This document shows positions 35,698-45,948 of a stretch of 64,000 nucleotides of DNA, one piece after another (the stretch's first letter is position 1; every line of letters starts with the position of its first letter). The position numbers and the translations under genes are program-made. Source of the DNA: Bifidobacterium boum. GTDB taxonomy: Bacteria > Actinomycetota > Actinomycetes > Actinomycetales > Bifidobacteriaceae. The stretch covers positions 62,001 to 126,000 of the forward strand of contig NZ_JGYQ01000013.1 of assembly GCF_000741535.1 (NCBI RefSeq), written 5' to 3'. The notes beneath the pieces are model-generated. The model ran no database searches and was not told the origin of the DNA. It was given only the letters and a program-made list of their open reading frames with translations.

Positions 35698-37233
35698 TCA
35701 CAGATGCTCGCGCAGCCCCTTGAGACGAGCCACCGTCACCGGCTTGCCGATGATTTCCATCGACTCGAACAGCGGCGGGGACACGCGACGGCCGGACACG
35801 GCGACACGCACCGGACCGAACGCTAGGCGCGGCTTGTAGCCGGCGTCCTCGATCAGCGCCTTGTTCAGGGTCTCATGCAGCGGCTCCGCCTTCCAATCGG
35901 CCTCATCCACACCCTCAAGCGTGGCGATCGCCTTGTCGAGCACGTCGCCTGCGGAATCCTTGAGCGTCTTGCGCGCATCAGCGGCGGGCTCAATGTAGGG
36001 CTCCTCGCTCAGCAGGCTGCCGACCATGCCGGACACTTCGCCAAGCAGGCGCACACGCGGCTGCACCAGCGGCGCGGCGGCGGTGAGGATTTCCCGTTCG
36101 CGGTCGGTCAGGGCGTCCCAGCTGTCAGCGGACACCACGCCGTCGCGGTGCAGGTACGGCACGGAACGGTTGAGGAAGTCCTGAGGCTCGAGCATGCGGA
36201 TATGCTCCGCGTTGATCGAGATCGCCTTGTCCAGGTCGAAGTGGGCGGGGTTCGCCTTGACGTCTCGCACGTCGAACTTCTCGATCATCTCGTCCATCGA
36301 GAAGACATCACGGTCAGGCGCGATCGACCAGCCGAGCAGGGCGAGGTAGTTGAGCAGACCTTCAGGAATGAAGCCGTTCTCACGGTGCAGGAACAGGTTG
36401 GATTCCGGGTCGCGCTTCGACAGCTTCTTCTTGCCTTCGCCCATGACGTACGGCATGTGGCCGAACAGCGGGACTGCCTTGGCGATGCCAAGCTTGATGA
36501 GGTAACGGTACAGCACAATCTGGCGCGGGGTGGAGCTCAGCAGGTCTTCGCCACGCAGCACGACATTGATGCGCATCATCGCATCGTCCACCGGGTTGGT
36601 GAGCGTGTACAGCGGGTCGCCGTTCGGGCGGACGATCACGTAATCCGGCACGGATCCGGCCTTGAACTCGATGCGCCCGCGGATCAGGTCGTCGAAGGCG
36701 ATGTCCTCATCGGGCATGCGGATACGCAGCGCCGGCTTACGGCCTTCTGCGCGGAAGGCGGCCTTCTGCTCGTCGGTCAGATCGCGGTCGAAACCGTCAT
36801 AGCCAAAAGCCTTCGGGCGGCCGGCGGCGACGTTACGCGCCTCGATCTCTTCAGGCGTCGAATACGATTCGTAGGCGTACCCGGCTTCGAGCAGCTTGGC
36901 GGCGACATCCTTGTAAATCTGGGTGCGCTCGGACTGACGGTATGGGCCGTCCGGGCCGCCGACCTCGATGCCCTCGTCCCAGTCGATGTGCAGCCACTTG
37001 AGCGCGTCGAGAATCTGGTTGTAGCTTTCCTCGCTATCACGCTGCGCGTCGGTGTCCTCGATACGGAACACGAAAGTGCCGTGCGTGTGGCGGGCCTCCG
37101 CCCAGTTGAACAGGGCGGTGCGGACCATGCCCACATGCGGCGTGCCGGTCGGCGACGGGCAGAACCGCACACGCACGTCCTTCGGCAGCTCGGGCTTGAT
37201 ATCCTTGCTTTCTTTGTTGTCAGCTTCGGTCAT
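35698..37233 (-). CDS. gltX: Glutamate--tRNA ligase
   Basis: The 511-residue class I synthetase charges tRNA-Glu. [20 protein letters not shown] contains the HIGH-type motif as [26 protein letters not shown] is diagnostic, and [12 protein letters not shown] is the KMSKS-type loop. Actinobacteria usually lack glutaminyl-tRNA synthetase and use a non-discriminating GluRS that also puts glutamate on tRNA-Gln for amidation by GatCAB. The presence of tRNA-Glu and tRNA-Gln directly downstream fits this, although discrimination cannot be judged from sequence alone. Confidence 0.96.
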   Translation of the reverse strand: MTEADNKESKDIKPELPKDVRVRFCPSPTGTPHVGMVRTALFNWAEARHTHGTFVFRIEDTDAQRDSEESYNQILDALKWLHIDWDEGIEVGGPDGPYRQSERTQIYKDVAAKLLEAGYAYESYSTPEEIEARNVAAGRPKAFGYDGFDRDLTDEQKAAFRAEGRKPALRIRMPDEDIAFDDLIRGRIEFKAGSVPDYVIVRPNGDPLYTLTNPVDDAMMRINVVLRGEDLLSSTPRQIVLYRYLIKLGIAKAVPLFGHMPYVMGEGKKKLSKRDPESNLFLHRENGFIPEGLLNYLALLGWSIAPDRDVFSMDEMIEKFDVRDVKANPAHFDLDKAISINAEHIRMLEPQDFLNRSVPYLHRDGVVSADSWDALTDREREILTAAAPLVQPRVRLLGEVSGMVGSLLSEEPYIEPAADARKTLKDSAGDVLDKAIATLEGVDEADWKAEPLHETLNKALIEDAGYKPRLAFGPVRVAVSGRRVSPPLFESMEIIGKPVTVARLKGLREHL

Positions 37234-37363
37234 ACGCTCTATTGTGCCGCGCGTGAGGGACGTGGCTTCTCCGGCTATGCCCGGCTGCGTCGCACTCCTG
37301 CCGCGTCATACGACGCCGGCACCGCTTCCGCCGCACCGATTCCGCCGCAGCATCATCGCGTCG

Positions 37364-38236
37364 TCACTGTGCGGGCTTGGAGAATTTCGCGGCGAGCGCT
37401 TCACGGTTGCGTCGTTCGTCGGCCTCTTTGGCTTGTCGTTTGGCTTCTTCTCGATCCCATAGGACATCCTCGAGATGTTTGGCCCATTCGTCGCGGGCGG
37501 CCGGGACGATGATGTCGGCGAGCGCCTGCCATGTTGTGGTCGCATCCTCGGTTTGCAGGCCGTCAACGTATACTGCGTACACCGAATGCAGGGCATCCGC
37601 GGCGAGGAAGATCCTGGGGATGGACAGCGTCTCGCACAGCTCGTCGGCGGCGAGAATGGCTGCGATGACATCAGCGAGTGTGGCCGGTGCCGGTACGGTA
37701 CGCAGGATGCCGTCGACTGCCGTGATGACGGCCGCAAGGCTGCGGGCGATGCGCGACTCGGCTGCGGATGTGTCGTCGCGCTCAGATTGGATGACGGCGA
37801 GCGTCTGACGGCATGGTGCGAGCACAGTCTCGTCCCATGTCAGGCCGAGCTCCATGCCCGCTTGGGTGAGCAGTCCGGGGTCTTGGGTTTGCGAATAATC
37901 AGCCATTGCGTCACATGCGGCGTTCGCGGCGAGTAAGGCGTCCACAATGTTCTGGGGACGTCCGGGGATGCTTTCGGCGCCTTCGTACACGTATTCCGCG
38001 TCGGCGATGGTGACGTTCTCACCGGTCAGCACGGCGGCCATGACGCGAGTTTGCCTGACTTGCAGGTTTTCCGCGTATTTGGCGTCGTTGGCAAGTTCGC
38101 TGGCTTTGGTCAACGGCCACAGGGAGACGAGTTTCGCCCCCTGCTGTGCCGCTTCGCGTACATCAGTCCTGGCTGTTATGCGCTCGATACGGGTTGATAT
38201 TGCTGTCGCCTGTGTTGGTTTTTCCGTTGCGCCCAT
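37364..38236 (-). CDS. Hypothetical actinobacterial protein, helical
   Basis: The 290-residue product was not recognised as a named family. It is mostly helical and Ala-rich, with no signal peptide or membrane segment and a charged C-terminus (EEAKRQAKEADERRNREAL) likely to form a coiled coil. The second ATG of the pair is chosen because AGGAG is four bases before it. It lies 130 bp upstream of gltX's start on the same strand and just upstream of it in transcription order, and 33 bp downstream of the histidine phosphatase stop, so it probably belongs to a transcript with that gene. Confidence 0.7.
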   Translation of the reverse strand: MGATEKPTQATAISTRIERITARTDVREAAQQGAKLVSLWPLTKASELANDAKYAENLQVRQTRVMAAVLTGENVTIADAEYVYEGAESIPGRPQNIVDALLAANAACDAMADYSQTQDPGLLTQAGMELGLTWDETVLAPCRQTLAVIQSERDDTSAAESRIARSLAAVITAVDGILRTVPAPATLADVIAAILAADELCETLSIPRIFLAADALHSVYAVYVDGLQTEDATTTWQALADIIVPAARDEWAKHLEDVLWDREEAKRQAKEADERRNREALAAKFSKPAQ

Positions 38237-38269
38237 CATGCTCCTTTGCTGGTGTCTGCGTTCTACGCC

Positions 38270-38929
38270 CTAGCGTACATCTTTCGCCGGGTCGACATAG
38301 GTGATGGACAGCATCTCGCCGGTGTCGCTGTCGTAGGTGATGGAGGTGATGGATGCGAGGGCGGTATGCCGCAGCAGCATGTTGTGTTCGGGATGTCCGG
38401 TTTCCAGCAGGTGCCGGTAGGACCAGATCGGGGATTCGTGGCTGACGGCGATGATTTGGCGGCCGGCGTACTGGCGGACTTTTTCTTGGGCGAATTCACC
38501 GACACGCTGTGCGATATGCCGGTAGCTTTCCCCCCAGCTGGGCGTCCACAGGTTGCGTACGAGTTTCCAGTTGCCGTTGCGCCACAGCGCCCCTTCACCA
38601 TGGCCGATGCGTGTGCCGCGGAATTCATTGCCGGCTTCGATGATGCGGTCGTCGGTGATGGCTTCGAGCGGCTCCTCGCCGCGTTCACCTCGCGTCTTGT
38701 TCAACGCTTCGAGGATGATGCCTGCGGTTTCCCGCGTACGGTCGAGCGGGGAGCAGTAGACGGCTGCGACGGTGTTCATTTGCGGGCTGCGGGCAATGTA
38801 ATCGGCGGTGGCTTGGGCCATGCGGGCGCCAATGGTGGACAGGTGGAATCCGGGAAGACGCTCGTACAGCAGGTGATCGGGGTTGTATACCTTGCCGTGG
38901 CGGATGAAATGGATGGTGGTTGCCGGCAT
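38270..38929 (-). CDS. Histidine phosphatase (phosphoglycerate mutase-like) family protein
   Basis: The 219-residue product has the catalytic RHG motif in IHFIRHGKVYNPDH, the second arginine in SPLDRTRETA, the acid region around IIEAGNEFRG and the second catalytic His in IIAVSHESPIWSYRHLL. This set is complete for a branch 1 histidine phosphatase. The lack of mutase-specific insertions suggests a phosphatase rather than glycolytic mutase. The start at 38929 follows AAGG and is where homology begins. It is divergent from the MFS transporter across a 298-bp gap in which nothing else is recognised. Confidence 0.87.
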   Translation of the reverse strand: MPATTIHFIRHGKVYNPDHLLYERLPGFHLSTIGARMAQATADYIARSPQMNTVAAVYCSPLDRTRETAGIILEALNKTRGERGEEPLEAITDDRIIEAGNEFRGTRIGHGEGALWRNGNWKLVRNLWTPSWGESYRHIAQRVGEFAQEKVRQYAGRQIIAVSHESPIWSYRHLLETGHPEHNMLLRHTALASITSITYDSDTGEMLSITYVDPAKDVR

Positions 38930-39227
38930 GGTTGGCCTTCCTGTGACTGGGCCACGCCTGATTCGCGTGGCAGGCGGTTTGATTCCAATGTACCGCGCGT
39001 CATGCCCGCACGTCAGATGGCGAAGGTGGAAACAGCACATTATTGGTGTGCGAAAACCGACACGCCAAGAGATGTACCGGTTCAGTAGACGGTAGTATGG
39101 CGGCTGACCACAATGAAGCAGAACACCACAGGCCGGCAGGATGATGGCAAAGCAACGTCGGAAACGTACGCCAACCGGCATAACACACTGTGCATGAGCT
39201 GAATGTACGAGGAAAAACGGGACATCT

Positions 39228-40583
39228 ATGAGCAACACGTTCACCGCAGGAATCAAGGATATCGGGCACCGGGTGTTCGGCGGGTACGCCGAGCTGCTGC
39301 GCATGCCGCACACCGCACGTTTCGCCATCGGTTCGGTTATCGCATGCATGCCGTTCCCCATGGTCGGCATGACCATCACCATTTCGGTGCAGCATTATTA
39401 CGGCAACTATGGGCTCGCCGGCGCATTGACCGCGATTCAGGCGATTGCGACCGCCATCGTCTCACCGATCCTCGGCAAACTTGTCGACCGGTTCGGCCAG
39501 CGTCTGGTGTCAGTGCCGACCATCATCGTATGGATGATCGCCTCGATGTCCCTGGTGACAGCCATCACTGCGCATGCCCCAGAATGGGTGTTGTATGCCA
39601 TCGTACCGTTCATGGCGGCCATCCCGCCGTGGGGTGCGATGAGCCGCAGCCGGTGGACGCGCCTGCTTCGGGGTGATGCGGAGCGCACGAACCGGGCGCT
39701 GTCACTGTCCGGCGTGCTGGACGAATGCATGTGGGTAATCGGCAATCCGCTCGCGTCAACCCTCGCCGTGATTTCAGGCGTGCTCGCGTTCTCGTTCACC
39801 GGTGTATGCGTGCTCGTCGGAGCGCTCATGTTCCTGACCGAACGATCGACGGAACCCCCGTCGCAAACCGATCTTGCCAAAGCTGCCGGGCTGACACGGG
39901 CGCAATACCGTGAACGTGAAGCGCGTGAAGCCGCCCGACTGCGTGCAACAGATACGCCGGATACCGGCACGGGCAACACCGCGAATTCCCAAACGTTCTG
40001 GAGCGCTGGACTGGTAGCGGTGTGCGTCACATGGTTCGGGCTCGGCGCATTCCAGTCGGCGGCCGGCATCTCGATTATCGCGTTCGCCACCGAACAGCAG
40101 TTGAAACAGTACACGGGCTTCGTGTTCGCCTGCTTCTCGCTCAGCTCGCTGATCGGCGCACTGTTCTATGGCGCCAAAAACTGGCAAATCCCGCTGTGGA
40201 AGCGCTTCTACTTCTGTCTCGCGGTCGTCAATCTGGGTATCGGGTCGTTCATGTTCGCCCACAACCTGTGGACGATCATGATCATCTACCTGCTTATCGG
40301 TGTGTGCCAAGCGCCAACATGGATCAACGGCAACCAGCTGATGCTGCATCTGGTGCCGCCGGCACGATTCACCGAAGGTATGGCGTGGATGGGCGCGATG
40401 AACTCCATCGGCTCATCCGCCGGATCGGCGATCGCCGGCCAGGCCATCGACCGTATGGGTGCGCATGGCGGCTTCCTCGTCGTCACCGCACTGGCGTTGG
40501 GGTCGCTGGCGGTCGCATTCGTCGGCTTACGGCAGATCAAGCACAGTACCGAAACGCCGACGCTGACCGAAATCACCGTCTGA
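39228..40583 (+). CDS. MFS transporter
   Basis: The 451-residue protein has about twelve hydrophobic segments arranged six plus six, with a charged central loop (residues about 210-240) rich in Ala, Arg and Glu. GKLVDRFGQRLV is the loop 2-3 motif A of major facilitator transporters. The group contains many putative drug and sugar efflux proteins, and the substrate cannot be assigned. The start follows GGGA. The stop lies before a 12-bp hairpin shared with the convergent gtrA gene. Confidence 0.85.
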   Translation: MSNTFTAGIKDIGHRVFGGYAELLRMPHTARFAIGSVIACMPFPMVGMTITISVQHYYGNYGLAGALTAIQAIATAIVSPILGKLVDRFGQRLVSVPTIIVWMIASMSLVTAITAHAPEWVLYAIVPFMAAIPPWGAMSRSRWTRLLRGDAERTNRALSLSGVLDECMWVIGNPLASTLAVISGVLAFSFTGVCVLVGALMFLTERSTEPPSQTDLAKAAGLTRAQYREREAREAARLRATDTPDTGTGNTANSQTFWSAGLVAVCVTWFGLGAFQSAAGISIIAFATEQQLKQYTGFVFACFSLSSLIGALFYGAKNWQIPLWKRFYFCLAVVNLGIGSFMFAHNLWTIMIIYLLIGVCQAPTWINGNQLMLHLVPPARFTEGMAWMGAMNSIGSSAGSAIAGQAIDRMGAHGGFLVVTALALGSLAVAFVGLRQIKHSTETPTLTEITV

Positions 40584-40592
40584 AACAACAAT

Positions 40593-40622
40593 GCGGGCGC
40601 ATCCAGCTGAGGATGCGCCCGC
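40593..40622. terminator. Two-way terminator between the MFS and GtrA genes
   Basis: GCGGGCGCATCC (40593-40604) pairs perfectly with GGATGCGCCCGC (40611-40622). The minus side is followed by ATTGTTGTTTC. Confidence 0.75.
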
Positions 40623-40634
40623 TACAGGCCATCA

Positions 40635-41195
40635 TTACTTCGGCCAGCCTTCGGGAGTGTGTTCCAGCGACCAGCGGCCGAGACGACCGGCGAAACTGTT
40701 GTAGCGCTTCTGTTCAAGCTGCTCAGGGGTCAGACGATCCTCGGGCTTGCGCAGACGGTTGAAGGCATCCGTATGCGTGCTGTCAAGCAGCCACTTGCGG
40801 ATGACGAAATTCCATATGGCAACCACCACGGTGGCGACCAACTTGCCGCCGTTCGTGCGCAGCAGATACTCCGCATGCTGGGTGATCATCGCATCCTTGT
40901 TCATGCCGTATGTGCTCAGCCAGATGATGGCATCATTGATAAGCAGGCCAATCGCGGATGATACGAAGAAAATCACGATTTCCATCCAACGCGCCATATC
41001 GTCGCGATGTTTGAACACGTATTTCATGCTCGCCAGATAGTTGAACATCAGCGAAATCAGGAACGACAGCGTGCTCGCCAGCACATTATGCATGTGGAAG
41101 ACGCCGACAAACAGGTTCAGCAGGCCGAAGTCAATGACAAAGGCGATGATGCCGACGATTCCGAATCCCATAAGCTGTTCGATGAGTTTTTTCAC
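40635..41195 (-). CDS. GtrA-like membrane protein
   Basis: The 186-residue protein has four transmembrane segments. The opening is typical of the GtrA/DPMS1 family, with LMGFGIVGIIAFVIDFGLLN; the family flips polyprenyl-linked sugars for glycosylation of cell-surface polymers. FNYLASMKYVFKHRDD and NFVIRKWLLD are also conserved. A GTG start at 41195 is chosen because it begins the family domain. Its ribosome binding site is weak (TGGA). The C-terminal 45 residues are soluble and charged. No glycosyltransferase is adjacent. Confidence 0.87.
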   Translation of the reverse strand: MKKLIEQLMGFGIVGIIAFVIDFGLLNLFVGVFHMHNVLASTLSFLISLMFNYLASMKYVFKHRDDMARWMEIVIFFVSSAIGLLINDAIIWLSTYGMNKDAMITQHAEYLLRTNGGKLVATVVVAIWNFVIRKWLLDSTHTDAFNRLRKPEDRLTPEQLEQKRYNSFAGRLGRWSLEHTPEGWPK

Positions 41196-41326
41196 AATGT
41201 TCCATTTAACACGCCGTATCTGACCGTCTGCCGGGCGGCATGGTTTCCGCACGCTACGCACACGATACAGCATGGTCTCACGCTTAGAATGAGAACGACG
41301 AATCCGCAATCCATCAAGGAGGTCAC

Positions 41327-41674
41327 ATGCCCGTCATTCATACCCATGTTTCCGTTCCCACCACGCCAGCCCAACGTGAAGCGTTGAAAACCGCGTACGG
41401 CAAAGCCATCACCGCCGTCCCCGGCAAGTCCGAAGGCTGGCTGATGTGCCCGTTCGAAGACGATATGCCGATTTATTTCGGCGGTTCTGACAGCAAGCCC
41501 GCCGCGTACGTGGAAGTCAACGTGTTCGGCAATGATGTGCCGCGTAGCGCGTGGGAGCAACTGACCGAGCAGATCATGAAAGCGCTCAACAGCGAGCTCG
41601 GTATCCCGATGAACCGCACGTACATCCGTTACACGGCCACCACGGATTGGGGCTGGAACGGCGGAAACTTCTAG
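41327..41674 (+). CDS. MIF/phenylpyruvate tautomerase-like protein
   Basis: The 115-residue product, MPVIHTHVSVPTTPAQREAL, belongs to the macrophage migration inhibitory factor family. Pro2, exposed after methionine removal, is the catalytic base in tautomerases and is kept. The family positions around YFGGSDSKPAAYVEV and LGIPMNRTYIRYT are also present. Keto-enol tautomerase activity on aromatic pyruvates is likely; other roles would be speculative. The ribosome binding site is AAGGAGG. It shares a two-way terminator with fhs. Confidence 0.9.
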   Translation: MPVIHTHVSVPTTPAQREALKTAYGKAITAVPGKSEGWLMCPFEDDMPIYFGGSDSKPAAYVEVNVFGNDVPRSAWEQLTEQIMKALNSELGIPMNRTYIRYTATTDWGWNGGNF

Positions 41675-41695
41675 CAGCCGTCTGTCAAGCTGACA

Positions 41696-41736
41696 GCAGG
41701 AGGCCCCGCGCACTTGATGTACGCGGGGCCTCCTGC
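41696..41736. terminator. Two-way terminator between the MIF-like and fhs genes
   Basis: GCAGGAGGCCCCGCG (41696-41710) pairs over 15 bp with 41722-41736. Confidence 0.8.
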
Positions 41737-41767
41737 GATTCAACGTCGAATGCGCTGAATGATGCTG

Positions 41768-43291
41768 TCAGACGATCTTCGGCATCGGCGTGGTCAGCGA
41801 AGTAGTCAGATTGACTTGCACCAGACCGGCGCCGGCGTGCACTTCGACTTTCTTCAGGGTTACGGTGCGCTCGTCGGCCGGGGCGGAATCGTTGTCGGTC
41901 ATGGTGGCCGGGGACTTCACGGCGACCAGCGCAAGATCATTCAGGCTGAATCCGGCGTCGGCGCACAGCTGCTCGGCCTCGGCGAGCGACTCGTCGAACC
42001 CGTCGCGCTTGACGACACGCTCGGCGGGTACGCCGTACGCGTTGCCGGCAACCCAGCGGATGTCATCGATCAGCGGCATGCCCTTGTGGCTGGCCGGGCT
42101 GGCCGGAGCCTTGCCGTCGCCGATACCCAGCACGTCGACGAACGCGTCCAGCTGCGGGGCGAGCGCCTCACCGCCGTCACGGAACAGGTTGCCGATGATC
42201 GGGTCGCGGAACTTCAGATCCTTCGCGGTCGCACGCAGCGAATCAATCTGGTCGTCCTCGCCACTCCACAGGTTGATCAGCGGGAAGGTCGGAATGTTCA
42301 GGCCTTCGAGACGCTGCACGTGGAACGGGTAACGCCACTGCAAAGCAGGATCGTCACGCCACGTGGTGGCACGGGTGACCACGACCGCGGCGGACGGCCA
42401 TTGCGCGCCATACTCGCGGCAGGCGATGTCCAGCCACTTCTGGGCGCCCGCATCAGCGCCATAGCCGGCTTCGACAATGACGACATCGTGCAGTGCACAG
42501 GCGAGTTCAACGGATACGAGCGTCGGAATGCCGATGGACACGTTCGCGAACGGACCGCCATGCACGTACACTGGAGAGCCGTTGACCGTCTCGGTGAGTG
42601 CCGGCTTGACGGCATCGCCCAGGATGCCGGTGATGCGCCACAGATCGGTGAATTCGCCGAACTTGACGGGCTTGCCGTCCTTCGTGCCGGCGATCATCGC
42701 GGCGACACGCTCGGCGATCTCGTCCATGGAACGGGAAAGCACGACAATCTGCATGAGTTCGCAGGTCGGGGTGAGCACCACGCGCTCGGCGACATTGTTC
42801 TTGCCGGCGTCGACGGTGATCTTGCGCAGCGAACGGGACGGAACCTCGGAGACACGCGGCACGAGCACGGTGTCGAGTTTGCCTTCGTCCACAGCCTTTT
42901 CGGCGAAGGAAACGAGCAGGTTTTGCGCGGCCTCGATTGCGGCCATTTCGCCGCACAGGCCCCAGTCGATGAGTTCCGGGTGGGTCAGGGAAGCCTTGCC
43001 GCCGCCGGACGCACCGCCCTTGGAACCGGCTGCGGTGATGCCCATGCTCGGCTGGCGCAGCACGGCGGTCGCGTCGATGCCACGTGCACGCAACGCGTCG
43101 ATCAGTGCGATGGTGGTGGTGGTCTTGCCTTCGCCACGGGACGCCTTCAATGGCGTATCAGCGGTGACGAGCACGATTTTGCCATGTTTACGCGGCGCTT
43201 CGGGATGTGTCTTGAGATAGTCGAGGTAGCCGTACGCGTCGATCTTGCGGACCAGTCCGTACTGGCGTGTGTAATCCTCGATACCGGTCAT
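41768..43291 (-). CDS. fhs: Formate--tetrahydrofolate ligase
   Basis: The 507-residue enzyme makes 10-formyltetrahydrofolate from formate, ATP and THF, which suits an organism that makes formate by pyruvate formate-lyase. The P-loop-like ASRGEGKTTTTIALIDAL is conserved, as are LRQPSMGITAAGSKGGASGGG and VYVHGGPFANVSIG. It is about 50 residues shorter than clostridial enzymes, with the loss spread over loops. The start follows AAGGAG. A perfect 20-nt palindrome lies 30 bp before the start. Confidence 0.95.
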   Translation of the reverse strand: MTGIEDYTRQYGLVRKIDAYGYLDYLKTHPEAPRKHGKIVLVTADTPLKASRGEGKTTTTIALIDALRARGIDATAVLRQPSMGITAAGSKGGASGGGKASLTHPELIDWGLCGEMAAIEAAQNLLVSFAEKAVDEGKLDTVLVPRVSEVPSRSLRKITVDAGKNNVAERVVLTPTCELMQIVVLSRSMDEIAERVAAMIAGTKDGKPVKFGEFTDLWRITGILGDAVKPALTETVNGSPVYVHGGPFANVSIGIPTLVSVELACALHDVVIVEAGYGADAGAQKWLDIACREYGAQWPSAAVVVTRATTWRDDPALQWRYPFHVQRLEGLNIPTFPLINLWSGEDDQIDSLRATAKDLKFRDPIIGNLFRDGGEALAPQLDAFVDVLGIGDGKAPASPASHKGMPLIDDIRWVAGNAYGVPAERVVKRDGFDESLAEAEQLCADAGFSLNDLALVAVKSPATMTDNDSAPADERTVTLKKVEVHAGAGLVQVNLTTSLTTPMPKIV

Positions 43292-43608
43292 GGGGACTCC
43301 TTACCTGTCGGTGATACTGCACCGTCGGCGGCCGCCGACGGCAAGTCTGGTCGGGCAAGTCCACACTGTAGACGCGCATGCTACAGCCACAAGCAAGAAA
43401 CCATGCGCAAGCCCGCGTTGCGCACGTCTTCACTATAATCGATGGTCCTGTCAGCAACTCCGGATTGTCCGGAAAACAGACAGCACCCGCAGCGGACAGC
43501 GCCGCGAACGGCATGTGCCGGATCCATGGACGGATATCCATGTTTCCGGCACACGGGTTGGCATGCACTCAACTGGCGATACTCGCGATATCGGTCGCCT
43601 GCGACCGG
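43292..43608. other. 317-bp intergenic region upstream of fhs
   Basis: CCGTCGGCGGCCGCCGACGG at 43322-43341 is a perfect palindrome in the fhs leader. No coding frame or known riboswitch was recognised. Confidence 0.5.
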
Positions 43609-45222
43609 TCAGTTATCGGAACGATTGAAGCCATTCTTCATCTTCATGCTGGTGATGTACAGCACAGTGTCGAGCAGCTTGTCGGTTTCTTCCTTGATCC
43701 GGTCGGCCATGGTCTGGTTGGCGGCGGCGAGCACGTCGCGCACCTCCTGGTCGCGCACGACTTCGATGATCTGGTCAGGTTCGAGCGGTTCGACATCGCC
43801 TTCCAGATTGTCCGCCTCGAACTCGTTCTCCAGCTGCTTGGCTTTCGCCTCGTTCTCGCCGCCCAAACGGGATACCTGCTCGTCGGTCGCGGCAATCAGA
43901 CGGTGGGCCATGCCGCCGGTCTTCTCCTGATAGCGTTCCACCGCGTTTGCAGTGTCGGAGAACGCCGCGTCGCACAGCGCCGCGATGATGCGGTTCTCCC
44001 AGTAGAAGTTCTCGGAGGTCACACGCGTGGTCGTATCCTCGAAATACTTCGGGGTCGTATCCACGTTCGGGAAGAACGGGACCAGCGTGTTGAACGGGTT
44101 GGAGCCATAGGCGAGCCACTGGATCGCACGGTTGGACTGCGGACGGTACGGGCGGATCTGCATGACCGACAGCTGGCTCTGCCGGTTGATGCCGATCGTG
44201 CGGTACATGTGCCGGGTGTGTTCGTCGCCCAGATGCCCGTACGGGTCGAACGGCGTACCTTGGTAATGCGAGCTGAGCACGTATTTCACGTCTTCGATGG
44301 TGATCTTGCGCTCAGGCTGGCGCGCCCACGGAATATCGTTGCTTTCCGGTGTATGGTCCGCGTCCTTGCCGTCCCACACCTCGTCATACGGGTTGAGGAA
44401 GCGCTGCATGTACCATGCACGCGGCGTGTTGTACACGTGGTCGGAATCCGAGTGGGAGCCGAACGCGTCACGCGGATTGAATGGGGAGGTTGATTCCACC
44501 GACAAATCAAGATGATTGTGTTCGATGAACTCAGCCAAATCAGCGGAGCACATATGCTCTTCCTGGTCGCCGAGGGCGTCATCCAGATCGAACTCGTCGA
44601 TACCCAGCTGGTTCGGCATGGTCACGTACGCTTCATCCGGCACGCGCTTGGCGATCCAATGATGCCCGCCGACCGTTTCCAGCCACCAGATTTCATGCAC
44701 ATCAGAGAATGCGACACCGTTCATCTCATAGGTGCCGTACTGTTCGAGCAGCGAGCCGAGCCGCTCCACGCCTTCGCGCGCGGTCTTGATGTACGGCAGT
44801 ACCAAGGTGAGGAAGTCCTCCTCGCCAATGCCGCCGGCGGTTTCGGGCTTGTAACCGTCTTCGCCGGGTTTGCCAGTGGCGGGGACGAGTTCGACGAACG
44901 GATCGGCGCCGAGCACGCGCTCGTTGGTGGTCAGCGTCTCGGTGGCGCTCATCGCCACGTTCGCTTCGTTGACACCGGCTTCGCCCCAAATGCCTTCTTT
45001 GGTGTCAGCGTTCGGAACAGCCGTGTATTGCAGCGGATTGTCCGGCAAGTCAACCTCGACGTGGCTCAATACGCTGCGATAATGCCGCGGCTGTTCGCTC
45101 GGGCGGACAACAATGAACCGCTTCGGATTGAATTCGCCGTTGGCGGAATCCTCGTTGCGGGCGATGATAGTCGAGCCGTCATAGCTCGCGTCCTTACCTA
45201 CCAAAATCGTGGTGCAGGCCAT
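43609..45222 (-). CDS. pepD: C69-family dipeptidase
   Basis: The 537-residue Ntn-type hydrolase begins [20 protein letters not shown]. The Cys at position 3 is the N-terminal nucleophile expected after Met-Ala removal. [16 protein letters not shown] is the matching early family segment, and [19 protein letters not shown] follows. The family (Lactobacillus PepD, Bifidobacterium dipeptidases) cleaves dipeptides in the cytoplasm. No signal peptide is present. The ribosome binding site is AAAGGAA. It is downstream of the PEBP gene on the same strand with a 174-bp gap. Confidence 0.92.
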   Translation of the reverse strand: MACTTILVGKDASYDGSTIIARNEDSANGEFNPKRFIVVRPSEQPRHYRSVLSHVEVDLPDNPLQYTAVPNADTKEGIWGEAGVNEANVAMSATETLTTNERVLGADPFVELVPATGKPGEDGYKPETAGGIGEEDFLTLVLPYIKTAREGVERLGSLLEQYGTYEMNGVAFSDVHEIWWLETVGGHHWIAKRVPDEAYVTMPNQLGIDEFDLDDALGDQEEHMCSADLAEFIEHNHLDLSVESTSPFNPRDAFGSHSDSDHVYNTPRAWYMQRFLNPYDEVWDGKDADHTPESNDIPWARQPERKITIEDVKYVLSSHYQGTPFDPYGHLGDEHTRHMYRTIGINRQSQLSVMQIRPYRPQSNRAIQWLAYGSNPFNTLVPFFPNVDTTPKYFEDTTTRVTSENFYWENRIIAALCDAAFSDTANAVERYQEKTGGMAHRLIAATDEQVSRLGGENEAKAKQLENEFEADNLEGDVEPLEPDQIIEVVRDQEVRDVLAAANQTMADRIKEETDKLLDTVLYITSMKMKNGFNRSDN

Positions 45223-45396
45223 GGTGTTCCTTTCAGTTTTGCCGAATTTCCAAGCCTTTGCGACCGCATCGGCGTGCAGTGCCAGGGCGATGACCTGGCG
45301 CTGTACGCATGCGGTTGCGTCATCGAATTGATTGAACCGGCCATGCGCATTGTGCCACGCAGACCATACGACAGCAGATACCGAGCGTTCCAGCGT

Positions 45397-45948
45397 TCAG
45401 GCGCGGCCGGTGAAGAAGGCGCCGCCTTGATCGACCAAGCTGTCGGTCTTGCGCAAACCGTGCAGCATCTCGTTGAGCCAGAATCCCTGGTTCAAGCCGG
45501 GCAGCTCCTCGCGGGTCGCCCACACCTGTAGCAGATAGTCATGGTCCTTGTCCGGCGGCTGCGGACCGTTGTACCGCATGGTCACCGCCGGGTTCGTCGA
45601 ACCGACGAACTTGCTGGCCGCCGACGTACGCCCCTGCACAGCTTCGGGAATCATCGCGGGCAGGGAGCGGGAGAAGTCGACAGGAATCTGCAAGGCGTGC
45701 GAATCGTTGAAGTCAAACATGAGCGCGTCGACCGGCACGTTGGCGACCGCCCAGTGGATCCACTCGAATCCGCACACCGGAATCGAATCAGGATCGACAA
45801 GCTCCCAGTGCAGGAACATCGCATCCGGGGCGAGGTCATCAATGTAGAAGGGGAACGAGACGATAGGCGTGCCGTCCACACGGTTCTCGGCGGGCGCCTG
45901 CTTGGCGAACTCGTCGGGGACGACCGTAAAATCAGCGGAAATTCTCAT
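45397..45948 (-). CDS. YbhB/YbcL-type phosphatidylethanolamine-binding protein (PEBP family)
   Basis: The 183-residue protein has the PEBP ligand-site residues in a bacterial arrangement: HWELVDPDS, then FEWIHWAVANVP, and TMRYNGPQPPDKDHDYLLQVWA. Its function in bacteria is unknown despite the Raf-kinase-inhibitor label. The start at 45948 is where homology begins. There is no ribosome binding site, and a -10-like GATACT ends six bases before the ATG, which points to a leaderless mRNA. The long upstream open frame is taken as chance. Confidence 0.86.
   Translation of the reverse strand: MRISADFTVVPDEFAKQAPAENRVDGTPIVSFPFYIDDLAPDAMFLHWELVDPDSIPVCGFEWIHWAVANVPVDALMFDFNDSHALQIPVDFSRSLPAMIPEAVQGRTSAASKFVGSTNPAVTMRYNGPQPPDKDHDYLLQVWATREELPGLNQGFWLNEMLHGLRKTDSLVDQGGAFFTGRA

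Noticed and set aside
35875..37512. Plus-strand 545-codon open frame
   Set aside because: It is the antisense shadow of gltX.
41759..43438. Plus-strand 559-codon open frame
   Set aside because: It mirrors fhs on the opposite strand and shows no recognisable domain.
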